Under the pieces are notes generated by a model. It searched no databases. It was not told the origin of the DNA and was given only the letters and a program-made list of their open reading frames with translations. Below are positions 1-8,131 of a DNA stretch of 15,558 nt, piece after piece (within the stretch, counting starts at the first letter, position 1; the number at the start of each line of letters is the position of its first letter). Location: contig JADJHU010000017.1 in the NCBI GenBank assembly GCA_016707425.1, positions 1-15,558 of the forward strand. Direction: 5' to 3'. Origin of the DNA: Gammaproteobacteria bacterium (lineage in GTDB: Bacteria > Pseudomonadota > Gammaproteobacteria > Steroidobacterales > Steroidobacteraceae). A program made the translations under genes and the position numbers.

Positions 1-115
1 CAGACGCTGCCGTGTCGCCGCGAAGCATCCATCAGCCCACTTCCTTCTCAGAGCCGGAAAGCACACCGACTCCTCCGCAGCGCAGTACGACATTGCGGGA
101 CGGAGCGGGCTCCTG

Positions 116-909
116 TCAATAACTACGATTTCCGCCCTGGCCAGCTCCGCCGCCTGGCGCCAGGCGGCTTTGTCTCCGGAGCAGCCACAGCAGCCGCACC
201 GACGACACACGCCCGGCGACGTCGACGTCGGACTGCCAGTACTGCCCGCCACCAGTCCTACGGCACAGCGGCTCCTGACCGACGCCACACCCCGTCTCAG
301 GAACGCATCCTTGCGCGCCGGGGCCAGTTCCGCAAGGACGAGCGCCCAGAGCCCGCTAACCGCAGCGTGCCCTGACGGGTAAGGCCGTCTTTCGCCAAAA
401 ACGCCTCGTCTCCCGGCGTGCTGGGACAGCTGCTCATCAAGGACAACGAAGGGACGGGACGCCGATACTTCTCCTTCACCCCGCGAGTCGAGGAGGGACC
501 AGCATCCGCCATCGTACGCCGGAGAAGCATCATCAGATGGGGCGTACGGCTCTCACGCTCGGCTCGAAACCTGACCGCACACGCGAACACGCAGCGAAAC
601 CGCGGAGAAACCTCAAAGTCGGCATCGCGCGGCGCGCGAAAGCGCCCATCTGGGCTGGTCCCGGCGTGCAAAAGCCTGACGCGCGGCCCGATCGTCTGCG
701 TCAGATCCCGGCGGAGAAGTGTCTCGGGCGCCCCCGGCAGAAACCGGTCACCTTGGCGGCGCCTCTGGCCGGCGAGAGCTCGCCCGCGAGGAACCCCGTT
801 CCTTCCAGACCTCCGGCACCTGGTTCGCGGTCGGTGGGTGTGTCGTTTCAGCGGCGCAGGAGAATAGCACAATCGCTGACAGGGCGAGGCCCACGGGACA
901 CACCGACAT
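116..909 (-). CDS. Class A acid phosphatase (PAP2 superfamily), probable lipoprotein, frameshifted
   Basis: Hydrolyses phosphomonoesters in the periplasm or at the outer membrane; this follows from the family. The ATG at 909 gives a hydrophobic leader ending in LFSC followed by AAETT, a possible lipobox, although Phe at -2 is unusual. The class A signature can be followed across frames. K-x6-RP appears as KEKYRRP then RPF around 460-500, where one C seems missing in a CCCGTCCC context. PSGH appears as RPYPSGHAA near 365-400. The third motif is only partly legible, as a region ending YWQSDVD near 215-250. The length of about 250 residues suits the family. At least three frame changes are needed. 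One frame ends with TGA at 116-118, so the exact C-terminus is uncertain. The family call is secure from PSGH plus K-x6-RP; whether the gene is functional is not. Confidence 0.75.
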
Positions 910-965
910 TCAGATGGCGCCGCTCGCTCACCGCAGGCCCCACACCCTGCGCGACAAAGGCGTAA

Positions 966-1628
966 TTACATGACGCGCGATGCGCGCCCGGTCGGTGGCA
1001 CGTGACGCGGCGCGGGCCTGCGATCGTGACCCCTGCCGTCTGCTTCGTGTGATGGATCCGATGGCTCTGGCGCTTCCCGGCCTTGCGATTCCAGCCTGCT
1101 CCCGCGCCGAGACGTGACCATCACGCGCATCCACGGGCCTCCTTCCGCAGTCGAACGCGTGCCTCGCCACGCTCCAGTGTTCTCACTTCGCCATTGGTCG
1201 GTGACCCGGTTTTTGCGCCCTAAACGATGCGCTGCTCCCGGTTCGCGTCACGCTGCACATCGGCCTGCATTCGCTTCGACGAGGGCTGAATCCGGATTGC
1301 CGCAGCACCGTTGTGCTTGTCACGACCAGATGTCGGCGCTCGCGCTCATCCTGCATCCGCGTGATGTGCGCCTGATCCACTTTCGTCGGGCCACCGTCCC
1401 GTTCCCGCATCACGCGCCTCGGTCCGTTCGATCTTCGCCTCCTGGCACGCTCCAGCCGTCCGACGCACCAACTTCGTCGTCAGCTCGCCGCTCCGGCAGG
1501 CCCTGCCCAATACGGTCCTGCTGGTTCCCGTCACGCTGCACCGCACCCTGGACATTCGGTCCTGCCGCCAGCGCGCTTTCGGTGAGAGGGGCCACACCGA
1601 TGGCGGTAACAACAACGCTGATCTTCGC
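966..1628 (-). CDS. Exported protein with two similar ~65-residue repeats, frameshifted
   Basis: A small periplasmic protein of unknown role. It resembles a proteobacterial hypothetical family with the pattern QRDxNQQxRI..GL.SGELTT..E..RLE..EAK.ER.EA. Start: GAGGAGG lies a few bases before an ATG at 1628. The frame then shifts within the first codons to read ISVVVTAIGVAPLTESALAA, a signal peptide ending ALAA. Repeat 1 (about 1320-1560) reads VQRDGNQQDRIGQGL, SGELTT, QEAKIERTEARD, ITRMQDE. Repeat 2 (about 1090-1290) reads SSKRMQADVQRDANREQRI, TLERGEARV, DARDGHVSAREQAGI. In repeat 2 a TAG occurs where Q is expected after RIV, near 1220, which is a substitution rather than an indel. The C-terminus is unclear; a TAA in one frame at 966-968 is used as the end. 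At least four frame changes are needed. Confidence 0.6.
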
Positions 1629-1780
1629 ATGAAATCCTCCTCGACGCAAGGGTCACGCACGGTGGATGAACGACGTTCGGCGCGTCTGCCGGTCTCGCGA
1701 AGTAACGCACATCGCGGGAGCCGCGCACACATGGAGTGCATCGTCATGTATGAAGCAGACTTAACGAGCGTCGAGCGTGC

Positions 1781-1794
1781 GTTGCACGTGCAAC
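1781..1794. repeat. Perfect 14-bp palindrome GTTGCACGTGCAAC
   Basis: Seen directly: a perfect dyad with no spacer. It lies about 150 bases upstream of the start of the repeat-protein gene (minus strand, 1628). It could be an operator for a dimeric regulator. No regulator is encoded beside it, and no promoter could be assigned. Confidence 0.4.
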
Positions 1795-1911
1795 AGAGGC
1801 TAACATTGGCCGCACGGACCACGAGGGCGGACCTGGTAGAGGAGAATCCCGAACAGATCTCACAAGCCCTTGTTCTTGCGGCCCGCTTCATCGGTTCAGC
1901 GCAACCCGAAA

Positions 1912-1932
1912 TACCGCCAAACCTACCGCCAA
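1912..1932. repeat. Two direct copies of TACCGCCAA (12-bp period)
   Basis: TACCGCCAA occurs at 1912-1920 and 1924-1932. The same core, TACCGCC, recurs in both orientations just upstream of the integrase at 11223-11283, about 9.3 kb away. Tyrosine recombinases of integrating elements often bind arm-type sites on both arms of attP, which end up at opposite ends of the integrated element. I infer that these copies mark the distal arm of the island. Confidence 0.4.
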
Positions 1933-2236
1933 CGGGGTTTCGACACTCGACGGCGCTGGCAAGCTCTGGCGTGCCGTGGTCGAGGTGGCGCCGATGCAGG
2001 CTCGGCGAGTTGACGAACCCAGGCGCGGCATGCGCTTCAGAATTGCGTGCATGCTCCCGCAGCTCGCGCGCCAACGAGCGCAATGGCGTACGTGCCGCCC
2101 TTCCATCCGTTCCGTGAGGCTCGCGCTTTACCCTCGGCGTTAAAATCCGGGCCGGTCAGGTGCTTCCGGCTGCATTGATGGATCATTGCTGAGGCACGCT
2201 GCCGCCGCTCCAGTGTCAGCCGTTCGCCATGATTGC

Positions 2237-2517
2237 TCAGTAGTTCAGTTGGCGCGGTTCCAGATTCCGCGCGCGCGACGGTGTCGCCGGCCCGTTGTTG
2301 TTACCTCTTGCCGGACCGTGCGCGATGTTCCCATACCGCGCGATCACGATCGGCGGGTTCTTGATCGTCGCCAGCGTCTCGAGCGTGGCCGGCATTGCGA
2401 TTGCGCCCGCAAGTGCGCATGGTAATGCCTCGAATGGGGCCATGAATTCAACCGCCATGGCCGCTCGATCAATCGGCAAAGAGGCTTTGCAGGGCATCCG
2501 GCCTGATTCATCAACAT
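2237..2517 (-). CDS. Small hypothetical protein of the island
   Basis: No known function. The composite starts with ATG at 2517 (MLMNQAGCPAKPLCRL), overlapping the end of the preceding gene. It shifts frame near 2460 to read MAVEFMAPFEALPCALAG, then AMPATLETLATIKNPPI, and ends ...EPRQLNY at the TGA at 2237-2239. The Ala/Leu/Thr-rich PATLETLATI stretch resembles repeats in small proteins encoded downstream of DUF3987 primases in similar islands; that is recalled, not checked. It is the last gene of the leftward island run. About 93 residues with one frame change. It could be an untranslated remnant. Confidence 0.4.
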
Positions 2518-2814
2518 GGCTTCGGGTGGGTGGTCGCCGCGATTCGGCCCGCTGCCTGGGCGCGCAGTTGCGACAGCGGAAGCACGTCGATTTGCGCGCG
2601 CACCACGGCCTCGCCTTCGCTGGCCTGAAAGCACTCGATAGGCGGCCAGCTGCAGGGGACGTGACAAGCTGGGTGCTGGCCCGCTATCTCCTCGCTGGCG
2701 CCTTCCCTCACCTCGAGGAGACGGATCGCCGCCGGGAACTTCTACCGCCTCGGGGTCGCCGAAAGGTTCTTCCCCTGCCGCGGCGGCTTCTCGTCCTGTT
2801 ACGGGTTCCTGCAT
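2511..2814 (-). CDS. Small hypothetical protein of the island
   Basis: Not recognised. ATG at 2814 follows a GGTGAAGG-like ribosome site. The start MQEPVTGREAAAAGEEPF continues EAVEV; one frame change near 2725 then leads to VREGASEEIAGQHPACHVP, and to CFQASEGEAVVRAQIDVLPL. It ends ...THPKPC at the TGA at 2511-2513. The product would be about 100 residues, acidic at the start, with no membrane segment. Its ATG lies two bases after the stop of the preceding frame (TGA at 2817-2819), and its end overlaps the next start. Tight spacing on both sides supports translation as part of one operon. Confidence 0.45.
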
Positions 2815-2816
2815 CG

Positions 2817-3056
2817 TCAGCTGCCTTCACCCTGAGCACGCGGAGCGCGCCGCGCTCGCCGCACGGCTGCGGAAAATCCACGCATGGGCCCACGGTCGGT
2901 TTCCGCGAGGATCGGCCTTCCGCCTTCACTACCCCACCGGTACGTCGATCCCGGATCAGGTCTCAGGATCGTCGTCAGGGGCGCGAACCCCTCGCGCCAG
3001 TTCCCGCCGTTGAGACCGACGCTGCGCCCCATGAACCCTCGGGACACGGGCTGCAC
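2817..3056 (-). CDS. Possible small hypothetical protein
   Basis: An open frame between the primase tail and the next small gene. From ATG at 3056 it reads MQPVSRGFMGRSVGLNGG, then FAPLTTILRPDPGSTYRWG, and stops two bases before the following ATG. Nothing in it matches a family I know. The back-to-back spacing favours a real gene, but the true start is uncertain because the primase frame overlaps it down to 2975. Alternatively the whole 2817-3290 stretch could be a degenerate primase tail. Confidence 0.3.
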   Translation of the reverse strand: MQPVSRGFMGRSVGLNGGNWREGFAPLTTILRPDPGSTYRWGSEGGRPILAETDRGPMRGFSAAVRRARRAPRAQGEGS

Positions 3057-5662
3057 CGTGAACAGGCCCAGTACCCAGCCAGCCCTCGTGCCCCGTCGGA
3101 CAGCCGCAGCGATAAGCAGCCACGCCGGCTTCGTTCGGACCTCGACCCTTGCAGCGAATCTTGCGAATCTGCGAATTTTCGGGGTCGCAGGTCAAGATTC
3201 GCAGGATTCGCGGAATTCGCAGCGGGTGCGACCTCAGATTCCGCGAGCAGCTTGTCAGCAAGCGACCATCCAGACTTCTCGCCGCTGGCGTGATCCGCCA
3301 GACGTGGCGACGGTGGCCGCCGTCGATGTCCGTGCCCCCTCACGATCTCGTCAGCCCGCCCAGCAACCGCCAGCGGCTCAACCATTGCCCGCCCGGAAGT
3401 GGACCATCCGGATGCGCGTGAGGGGGGCCGCAACGCCGCCGATGAGTGCAGGATCTCGCGGCCGGTCTCGTGACGCCATGCCAGCGCCTCGGCGTTGCGG
3501 ACTTCCGGCGATACCTCGGCGGCGCCTCGCAGGCGCGGCGCACCGATGCAGGTGCCACAGACCGATCTCGGCCGCTCTCCCGATGGTCTGCACATCGACG
3601 ATGCACCCATCCGTACTCAAAGGCCTCGCGGGACTCGAGCACCGTCACCGACGCCGGCGATCCGCAATTTTGTTCCGAGTGTCTTGCTGGCCCATGCCTT
3701 CGGTCTCAAACTGTCCGCCCGGTCGCATTGCCGCCTCAATGACGTCATGAGCCTTCACCCATGCGGCCTTCGCCTCGGATGTGAGCCCGAGGAAAGGCGG
3801 CGCAAGCTCTTGCCGGGTGTCTTCCGCAATCAGCGGCGGCTCGCTGTGCAGCTCTGTGGAGTCGGCCCTTCAGGTCGCTGCATGGCGGGATCCGGTCGCA
3901 GACTCTCCAGCGCGTGAAGCCCACGTGCCGGCCGTACTCGACCGACCGCCAACAGGCAGCGCGCGAGGAACCCTTGACCACTCAGAACCTCATCAGACGG
4001 TGCGCGTTCGGCAATGATCGGTTGCGCCATCAGGTGCAGTGCCAGCCTGCGGCCGTAGAGTTTCGTCGCGCCATCCAGGGATCGCACCCGATCGAGTGAT
4101 CCGGCGTCCCAGAGTTTCGAGAGTGTCGCCGCGGTGCGCGCCACGGTCTCCTTCGTCATGCCGTGTCCACCAAAGACAAGCGCCGCCTCATCCGTGAACG
4201 CACCGACACTCGGTCGACTCACGGCGAGAAGCTTTGCGAGTCCTTCCGCCGTGAAGTCGGACACGATCATTGTTGGCGCCAGTGGCGCCGGTGGCTGCGG
4301 CCCGATGCTCTCCAGCGTCAGCGAGTCCACGTCCTTCGCCTTGCTGGCGTCGCGCTTCGCGGCATCGCATCGCGCCTCCCACTCGGCCATCGCCCAGCGG
4401 TGCGCCTCAAACTCGGTATCGTAGGCCTGCACCATCGACTTCTCGACGGCTCTGGCGGCTCGCAGTGCCTCGGCATCAACAGCGCTTTTTCTCTCTCCAC
4501 TTTCGGCAATCGTCAGCATGAAGAGACTCAACGGATACACTCGGCCGTCCACCTCGATATTGGCGAGTGACTGCGCGCCAGTGAGGCGGCGGCCAGGACG
4601 GACGAGGCGCAAACCGCATCCGGTGCCTGAATCACGCGGCAAAGACTCGCCACGGCGGGTTGCAGCAGCGGTCCTAACTCGGCGATCGGATATGGTTCAG
4701 CGGCGGAACGGGTCGGCGCAGCGGCCCGGTGCTTCCTGGAACTCGGCGCAGCTATGCACAGCCGCACGGCGTCAGCGCCGCGGTGCGCCGCCATATCGTT
4801 GAAGTCTGACGCGCCTTCGGTCGGTCGGTCCCGAAGTCCGGCAGCGCGAGCAGTGCGCCAACGGCCTGCGCCGCCTCGCGCGCCTTCGTGCGTCGGGTTT
4901 CGCGGCGTGTTCGAGTCGTCGTCGCCGCAGACGATCAGCTTCGCGGTGGGAACTTCTCGCGCATGGTGCGCCACTGGCGGGGAGATTTCCCGCGTTGAAC
5001 GCTACCGCGACTGCGTGGCCTGTCGCCTCGTGAATGCTTGCGGCGGTGGCGTAGCCTTCGGCAATGCAGACCGTGTCGCCTGGCGCGCCGATAATGAAAT
5101 ATCCGCCAGCAACATGACCGCCATAGAAAAATCGCTTCTCGCCGTCGGGTCCAATCCGTTGCAGACTCATCAAGCGGCCGGACGAGTCGCGCACCGGGAC
5201 CAGCAGCCGGCCTTTCGTCATCGACGCGCAGGCCATGCGCCTTCACGCTTGCGCAGAAGATAGGTGCTGATCGTTGGCAGCACATGCCGCTTGCCATTCT
5301 TTCTGCGCACGTTCGGCAGCCTCGGCGTGCATGGCCTTCTCGGCCTCGGCACGCGCAGCGGAAGCGGCCTCGATACGTCTGCGCTGTTCGGCCTTCTCCT
5401 CGGCGGTCAGTGTCCGGCCGGGATCGGCGCACCATGTCTCCGACGTGTCAGAGCGCCAGCAGCTGACCGCACCGGCCGCGATTCCGTCATCGTGCAGGAC
5501 GTACCAGCCGGCATTGTCGCCTCGCTTGCCGTTGCTCGGGAATCGGTGCAGTGCGCCATCGGCAATGATGGTGCTGGGTGCCGTCAGTCCGGCCGCGGCG
5601 ATCGCCGCGCGGAACTGTTCGCGGGGATCGGCGTTGGGTGTCGTGGATATCGACGCGGTGAT
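2975..5662 (-). CDS. Toprim + DUF3987 primase/helicase-like replication protein, frameshifted
   Basis: Probably primes or drives replication of the excised element, judging by family. The composite follows one protein across at least six frame changes. The N-terminal region (about 5640-5240) reads TPNADPREQFRAAIAAAG, then HRFPSNGKRGDNAGWYVLHD, ETWCADPGRTLTAEEKAEQ and an Ala/Glu-rich probable coiled coil. The Toprim domain (about 5230-4880) has CIAEGYATAASIHEATGHA with the catalytic Glu, and AKLIVCGDDDSNTPRNP with the metal-binding acidic cluster. The DUF3987 domain (about 4600-3870) has a Walker-A-like AESGERKSAVD, FTDEAALVFGGHGMTKE and KLYGRRLALHLMAQP. The tail reads EVRNAEALAWRHETGREIL near 3500. 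The frame stays open through ANSANPANLDLRP to a stop at 2975; the true end may lie nearer 3290. No clean start codon is visible just after the TAA at 5675. Confidence 0.8.
3153..3222. repeat. Two inverted sets of 9-bp GCGAAT repeats
   Basis: On the plus strand three GCGAAT units lie at 3153-3176 at about 9-bp spacing. After a short spacer, three ATTCGC units in the opposite orientation lie at 3197-3220. The two sets could pair as a long imperfect stem. In the primase frame the right-hand set (3197-3220) encodes the Ala-Asn-rich ANSANPAN stretch and the left-hand set the following KFADSQDS, so codon-level repetition may be the whole explanation. An iteron-like origin or a hairpin are alternatives. 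Confidence 0.6.
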
Positions 5663-5674
5663 AGACTCGCCGTG

Positions 5675-5841
5675 TTATTTTCGGCTTTCGGCCTCGGCAA
5701 GCGCGCCAACGCTTCCGGGGCCTTGTCGTCTCTGGGGGTCATACCTGGCGGCCCCGCGCTCGCGCAGACGATGACGGCCAGGGCGACGGTATCCGGGATG
5801 GCTGCGAGCGCACGGACGAGCACCACGAGCGCGCCGCTCAC
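5675..5841 (-). CDS. Small hydrophobic protein between the Cys-rich protein and the primase
   Basis: Function unknown. GTG at 5841 overlaps the TGA of the preceding gene (5838-5840), which suggests translational coupling. The product reads MSGALVVLVRALAAIPDTV, then ALAVIVCASAG and MTPRDDKAPEALARL. A shift in a CTTGCCGAGG stretch then gives AEAESRK and the TAA at 5675-5677. About 55 residues with one likely membrane segment (residues 3-30). Its position, just before the primase in an island of this type, is the main reason to call it. Confidence 0.5.
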
Positions 5842-6172
5842 GGTCGCACCTCGGCATTGCCCGCGGCCGATGGGGTCGGAGAAGGGCCGGTTTCCGGGGT
5901 GTTTGCGGCCTTCCCGGCGATCTTTGCGCGCAACCGCGCACGGCCACTTCCTGATGCAGCCGCGCCCAGCCGGCCGGCAGGTCGGCGGGGTCGCGCGAAG
6001 CGCAACCAGGCGGGCGCATGGGCCGGCAGCGGTCGCCACTTCCACAGCTCGCAGCTCGGGGCAGAACAGACCGCGACGGCTCGCGCCAGGTTCCTGGTGC
6101 GGCGGGATCGGCGATGCAGCCTCGGCAATATGCCGCGATGGTCTGACCGCGGGTCATGGCAAGCGCGCTCAC
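5838..6172 (-). CDS. Cys-rich small protein, possible zinc ribbon, frameshifted
   Basis: Function unknown; a phage- or island-type small protein. GTG at 6172 overlaps the alpA stop in a GTGA. It begins MSALAMTRGQTIAAYCRGC, continues IADPAAPGTWRE, then in another frame VAVCSAPSCELWKWRPLPA, then DPADLPAGWARLHQEVAV. It ends GPSPTPSAAGNAEVRP at 5838-5840. Two cysteine pairs (C-x2-C and C-x4-C) about 20 residues apart suggest one metal site. Three frames must be joined over about 110 residues. It lies between the regulator and the primase, so a role in control or replication of the element is possible but not shown. Confidence 0.6.
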
Positions 6173-6402
6173 TGCGCGGCCTCGCCGTTGATGAAGGCCT
6201 CGAGGTCTCGGCGCCGGTAGCGCACCATGCGCGCGCCGATCTTGACGAAGCGCGGGCCGATACCCTTTGCGCGCCAGTTGCGGAGCGTCTGCACGGCAGG
6301 ATTGCCGAGCCCGGCCGCTGCCTCGTATTCGTTCAGAAGGTCATCAGGGTCGGGGGTCGCCGCGGCAGGGAGCGCGGCAGCAGGACGGCCTTTGGATCGC
6401 AT
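6169..6402 (-). CDS. alpA: AlpA-like helix-turn-helix regulator / excisionase
   Basis: A small MerR/AlpA-type DNA-binding protein. In P4-like elements such proteins activate the integrase or act as directionality factor for excision. It is one of the few intact reading frames in the window (77 residues). After a low-complexity Ala/Pro start come DDLLNEYEAAAGLG (first helices), VQTLRNWRAKGIGPRFVKIG (recognition helix and wing) and RMVRYRRRDLEAFINGE, the typical AlpA end. The stop overlaps the GTG of the next gene. A terminator-like hairpin lies just upstream at 6455-6474, so it probably starts its own transcript. The ATG at 6402 is the only obvious start; a shorter start near residue 20 is possible. 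Confidence 0.75.
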   Translation of the reverse strand: MRSKGRPAAALPAAATPDPDDLLNEYEAAAGLGNPAVQTLRNWRAKGIGPRFVKIGARMVRYRRRDLEAFINGEAAQ

Positions 6403-6612
6403 CGTGGAACGCTCGGGTTAACTGCGGGTGTGCAGTGATGCCGAGTATGGAATGGAAAAACCGCTGAATAGCGGGGCGGGTTTAAGAACCCCGCGCCGAA
6501 AACGAGCGGTCGGGTAGGTTGGTTTCCACGTCCGGGGGTGCATGGATTACAGGTAGCGCCGACCCGGAAAATACCTGTATTGGCGCAGCCTTTCGGGGTA
6601 GGCGGGTTACCC
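6333..6612 (-). CDS. Possible Icd/Ash-like leader frame upstream of alpA
   Basis: A continuous open frame runs through the gap between the IS-interrupted gene and alpA and overlaps the alpA start. It reads TGIFRVGATCNPCTPGRGNQ, then TRPLVFGAGFLNP. This recalls the short Cys/Gly/Asn-rich region of Icd-like or Ash-like proteins of P4-type elements; that is from memory and unchecked. No clear start codon or ribosome site is seen, and the frame crosses the terminator-like hairpin. The conservation could instead be at DNA or RNA level. Treat as a candidate only; the span given is the part after the preceding stop codon. Confidence 0.25.
6455..6474 (-). terminator. Intrinsic terminator-like hairpin
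   Basis: On the minus strand CCGCT-ATTC-AGCGG is followed directly by TTTTT. The stem is short (5 bp) but GC-rich with a clean T run. It lies between the upstream gene (ends 6607) and alpA (starts 6402), so it would separate the integrase-side transcript from the alpA-primase operon. Confidence 0.55.
6548..6586. promoter_or_regulatory. Inverted repeat TACAGGTA / TACCTGTA with GCGCC / GGCGC
   Basis: TACAGGTA at 6548-6555 is the exact reverse complement of TACCTGTA at 6572-6579. GCGCC (6556-6560) and GGCGC (6582-6586) form a second, offset pair. It lies in the gap upstream of alpA. It may be an operator or a folded RNA element. No promoter could be placed with confidence. Confidence 0.4.
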
Positions 6613-6615
6613 GCC
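6601..6615. repeat. 7-bp inverted repeat at the stop of the interrupted gene
   Basis: GGCGGGT-T-ACCCGCC is a perfect inverted repeat with a one-base centre. It contains the TAA of the minus-strand gene. No T run follows, so it is not a standard intrinsic terminator. Confidence 0.4.
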
Positions 6616-7151
6616 CGGCGTCTTGGGTGCCCCCGCCGCCACGTTGCCAGTTCGCCACTTTCGCGCACTCTTCCCGATGCCCTGCTCGTTGGGGCGGCCA
6701 TCGTCGTCGGACAGTCCGAATTCTGCGCTGTGCTCGTTCCAGCCACCTCATTAGGGCCTGCTTCGGACTCTTGCCGCCCCCGTCAGTCACGGACTGCCAT
6801 GCCCGCACCGCTGCCGCGAGCTTCGGCGCGTAGCGTTCATTGTTCGGGTCGAGGTAGTCGGGGGCGCCCGAATCTGTCGGGAAGAAGAAACCAGTTCGCA
6901 AGCCACGGCCTTTCAGCCACTCGCGCAGATCGGTCACACGCACGGTTGTCAGATTCCAATCGGGCTCCGCGCGATAGATCACGCCGCGTGCTCTGAGACT
7001 CTGGCCGGGGATGCCTTCGCGCAGGTCTGGGCATCCCCTCAACGTTAGGTCCGATGCGAAGATGTGAACGCTCTTTGTGCGGTGCTCGCCGTCGCGCGGC
7101 TCTTCATCCCATCCACGCTCCCAAGCGCTCCGCCGCACTATTGCGGGTAAG

Positions 7152-7157
7152 GTTGAG
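7152..7157. repeat. Target-site duplication GTTGAG, left copy
   Basis: Six bases directly next to the TGCA end of the IS at 7158, identical to 9761-9766. Confidence 0.88.
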
Positions 7158-7161
7158 TGCA

Positions 7162-7208
7162 GGATTTCCCCGATGGGGACCGGCTGATTTCGCGAGTTGG
7201 GGACCACC
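7162..7208. repeat. IS21 left-end transposase-binding repeats
   Basis: Two units of about 24 bp: GGATTTCCCCGATGGGGACC, then GATTTCGCGAGTTGGGGACC plus ACC. They are the inverted counterparts of the three right-end units. Confidence 0.75.
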
Positions 7209-7245
7209 ATGAAGGGTCACCGGCGGAGCCGCCAGGCGACGATTC

Positions 7246-8081
7246 TTAGGCATCCTTTCGCTTGCTGGCAAGTTTTCGGGCTTTGACGCCGCGGTAGCTC
7301 TCGCCGGTGATGTTCAGGACCAGTGCGGAGTGTTCCAGGCGGTCGCGGATGGCGTCGGCGATGACCGGATCGGCGATCACCTCGCTCCAGTGATCGAGCG
7401 GCAGTTGTGTGGTGAACAGAGTGGACTTGTCGATGGATCGCTCCTCGAGCAGCTCGCACAGATCCTGGGCCTCGGTCGCCGAGAGTTTTCGCAGTCCGAA
7501 GTCATCGATGACGACGAGCTCGGGCCTGGCGAGCTTGTCGCGGTAACGCAGGTAGGTGCCGCTGGAGCGGGCCAGTGCCAGATTCTCGAGCCAGGTGGTG
7601 AGCGTCATGTACAGCACCGACATGCCGCAGGCGCAGGCATGGAGCCCGGTGGCCTGGGCGATGAACGTCTTGCCGACGCCGGTGGGTCCCGATCAGCAGC
7701 ACGGGTCTGGCATCGTGCAGCCACTGCGAGCCGTAGAGTTCGCTGATCTGTGCTTTGCTGATGGAGCGGCTGGCGGTGAAGTCGATGTCCTCGAACGCCA
7801 GGCGCGGGGTGAACTTCGCTGGCCTTGATGCGAGACGCCGGTCTTGCGCTCCTGCCGGTAGTCGGCTTCGGCCTGCAGCAGGGTATCGAGCAGTTCGCTG
7901 TAGCTGGTCTTCTCGCGCGTGGCGTCGTGCAGGGCTTTGTCGACGGCGCCGAGCATGCCGAGCAGTTTCATCTCGGCCATCAGGTTTTTGGCGATCGCGG
8001 TACTCCCAGGTCCAAGGTCTCCTGGGTTGAGGTGGGCGGAACGGAAGTAGCGTCATCGGTGGCGCGGGCGTAGCGGAGCAT
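7246..8081 (-). CDS. istB: IS21 helper ATPase IstB, frameshifted
   Basis: AAA+/DnaA-like ATPase that works with IstA in IS21 transposition and target choice. ATG at 8081 begins MLRYARATDDA. After frame changes it reads MAEMKLLGMLGAVDKALHDA, then SYSELLDTLLQAEADYRQE, LAFEDIDFTASRSISKAQI and SELYGSQWLHDARPVLLIG. Walker A (GPTGVGKTFIAQA) is recovered near 7655-7690 only by dropping one base from a GGGACCCACC run. Walker B is ELVVIDDFGL near 7505-7535. The C-terminal part (EERSIDKSTLFTTQLPLDHW, then ADAIRDRLEHSALVLNITGE) is in one frame to the TAA at 7246-7248. About 270 residues, slightly over the usual 250-260. The start lies 50 bases after the istA stop. Confidence 0.88.
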
Positions 8082-8131
8082 GGGATTGCCGGGGCGGCGC
8101 ACGATCTCGCGTCCGGCCGGCGGCGGACGGC

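Larger units (their letters stand above)
1629..2236. other. Intergenic stretch without a convincing gene; probable left end of the island
   Basis: No frame on either strand gives a protein I recognise. The stretch holds the 14-bp palindrome at 1781-1794 and the TACCGCCAA pair at 1912-1932. A minus-strand piece near 1990-2120 reads NGWKGGTYA in one frame and LARELREHARNSEA in another. It may be a remnant of a small gene but is too short to call. No clear copy of the tRNA-Met 3' end is visible. Confidence 0.4.

Noticed and set aside
1828..1860. Possible degenerate copy of the tRNA-Met 3' end (attR)
   Set aside because: Only loose similarity (GAGGA, GAATC, CGAAC in shifted spacing). A real att core should be near identical over 15 bases or more.
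1960..2120. Possible remnant of an IS3-type OrfA (LARELRE motif)
   Set aside because: Only a short stretch fits, and the expected following residues are not found in any frame.
2238..2300. tRNA T-arm-like stem around CGCGGTTCCAGATTCCGCG
   Set aside because: The loop has nine bases, other arms are absent, and it is the coding end of a small minus-strand gene.
2295..3293. Plus-strand open frame of 332 codons
   Set aside because: Arg/Ser/Pro-rich shadow without domains. The minus strand gives tightly spaced small genes and the primase tail.
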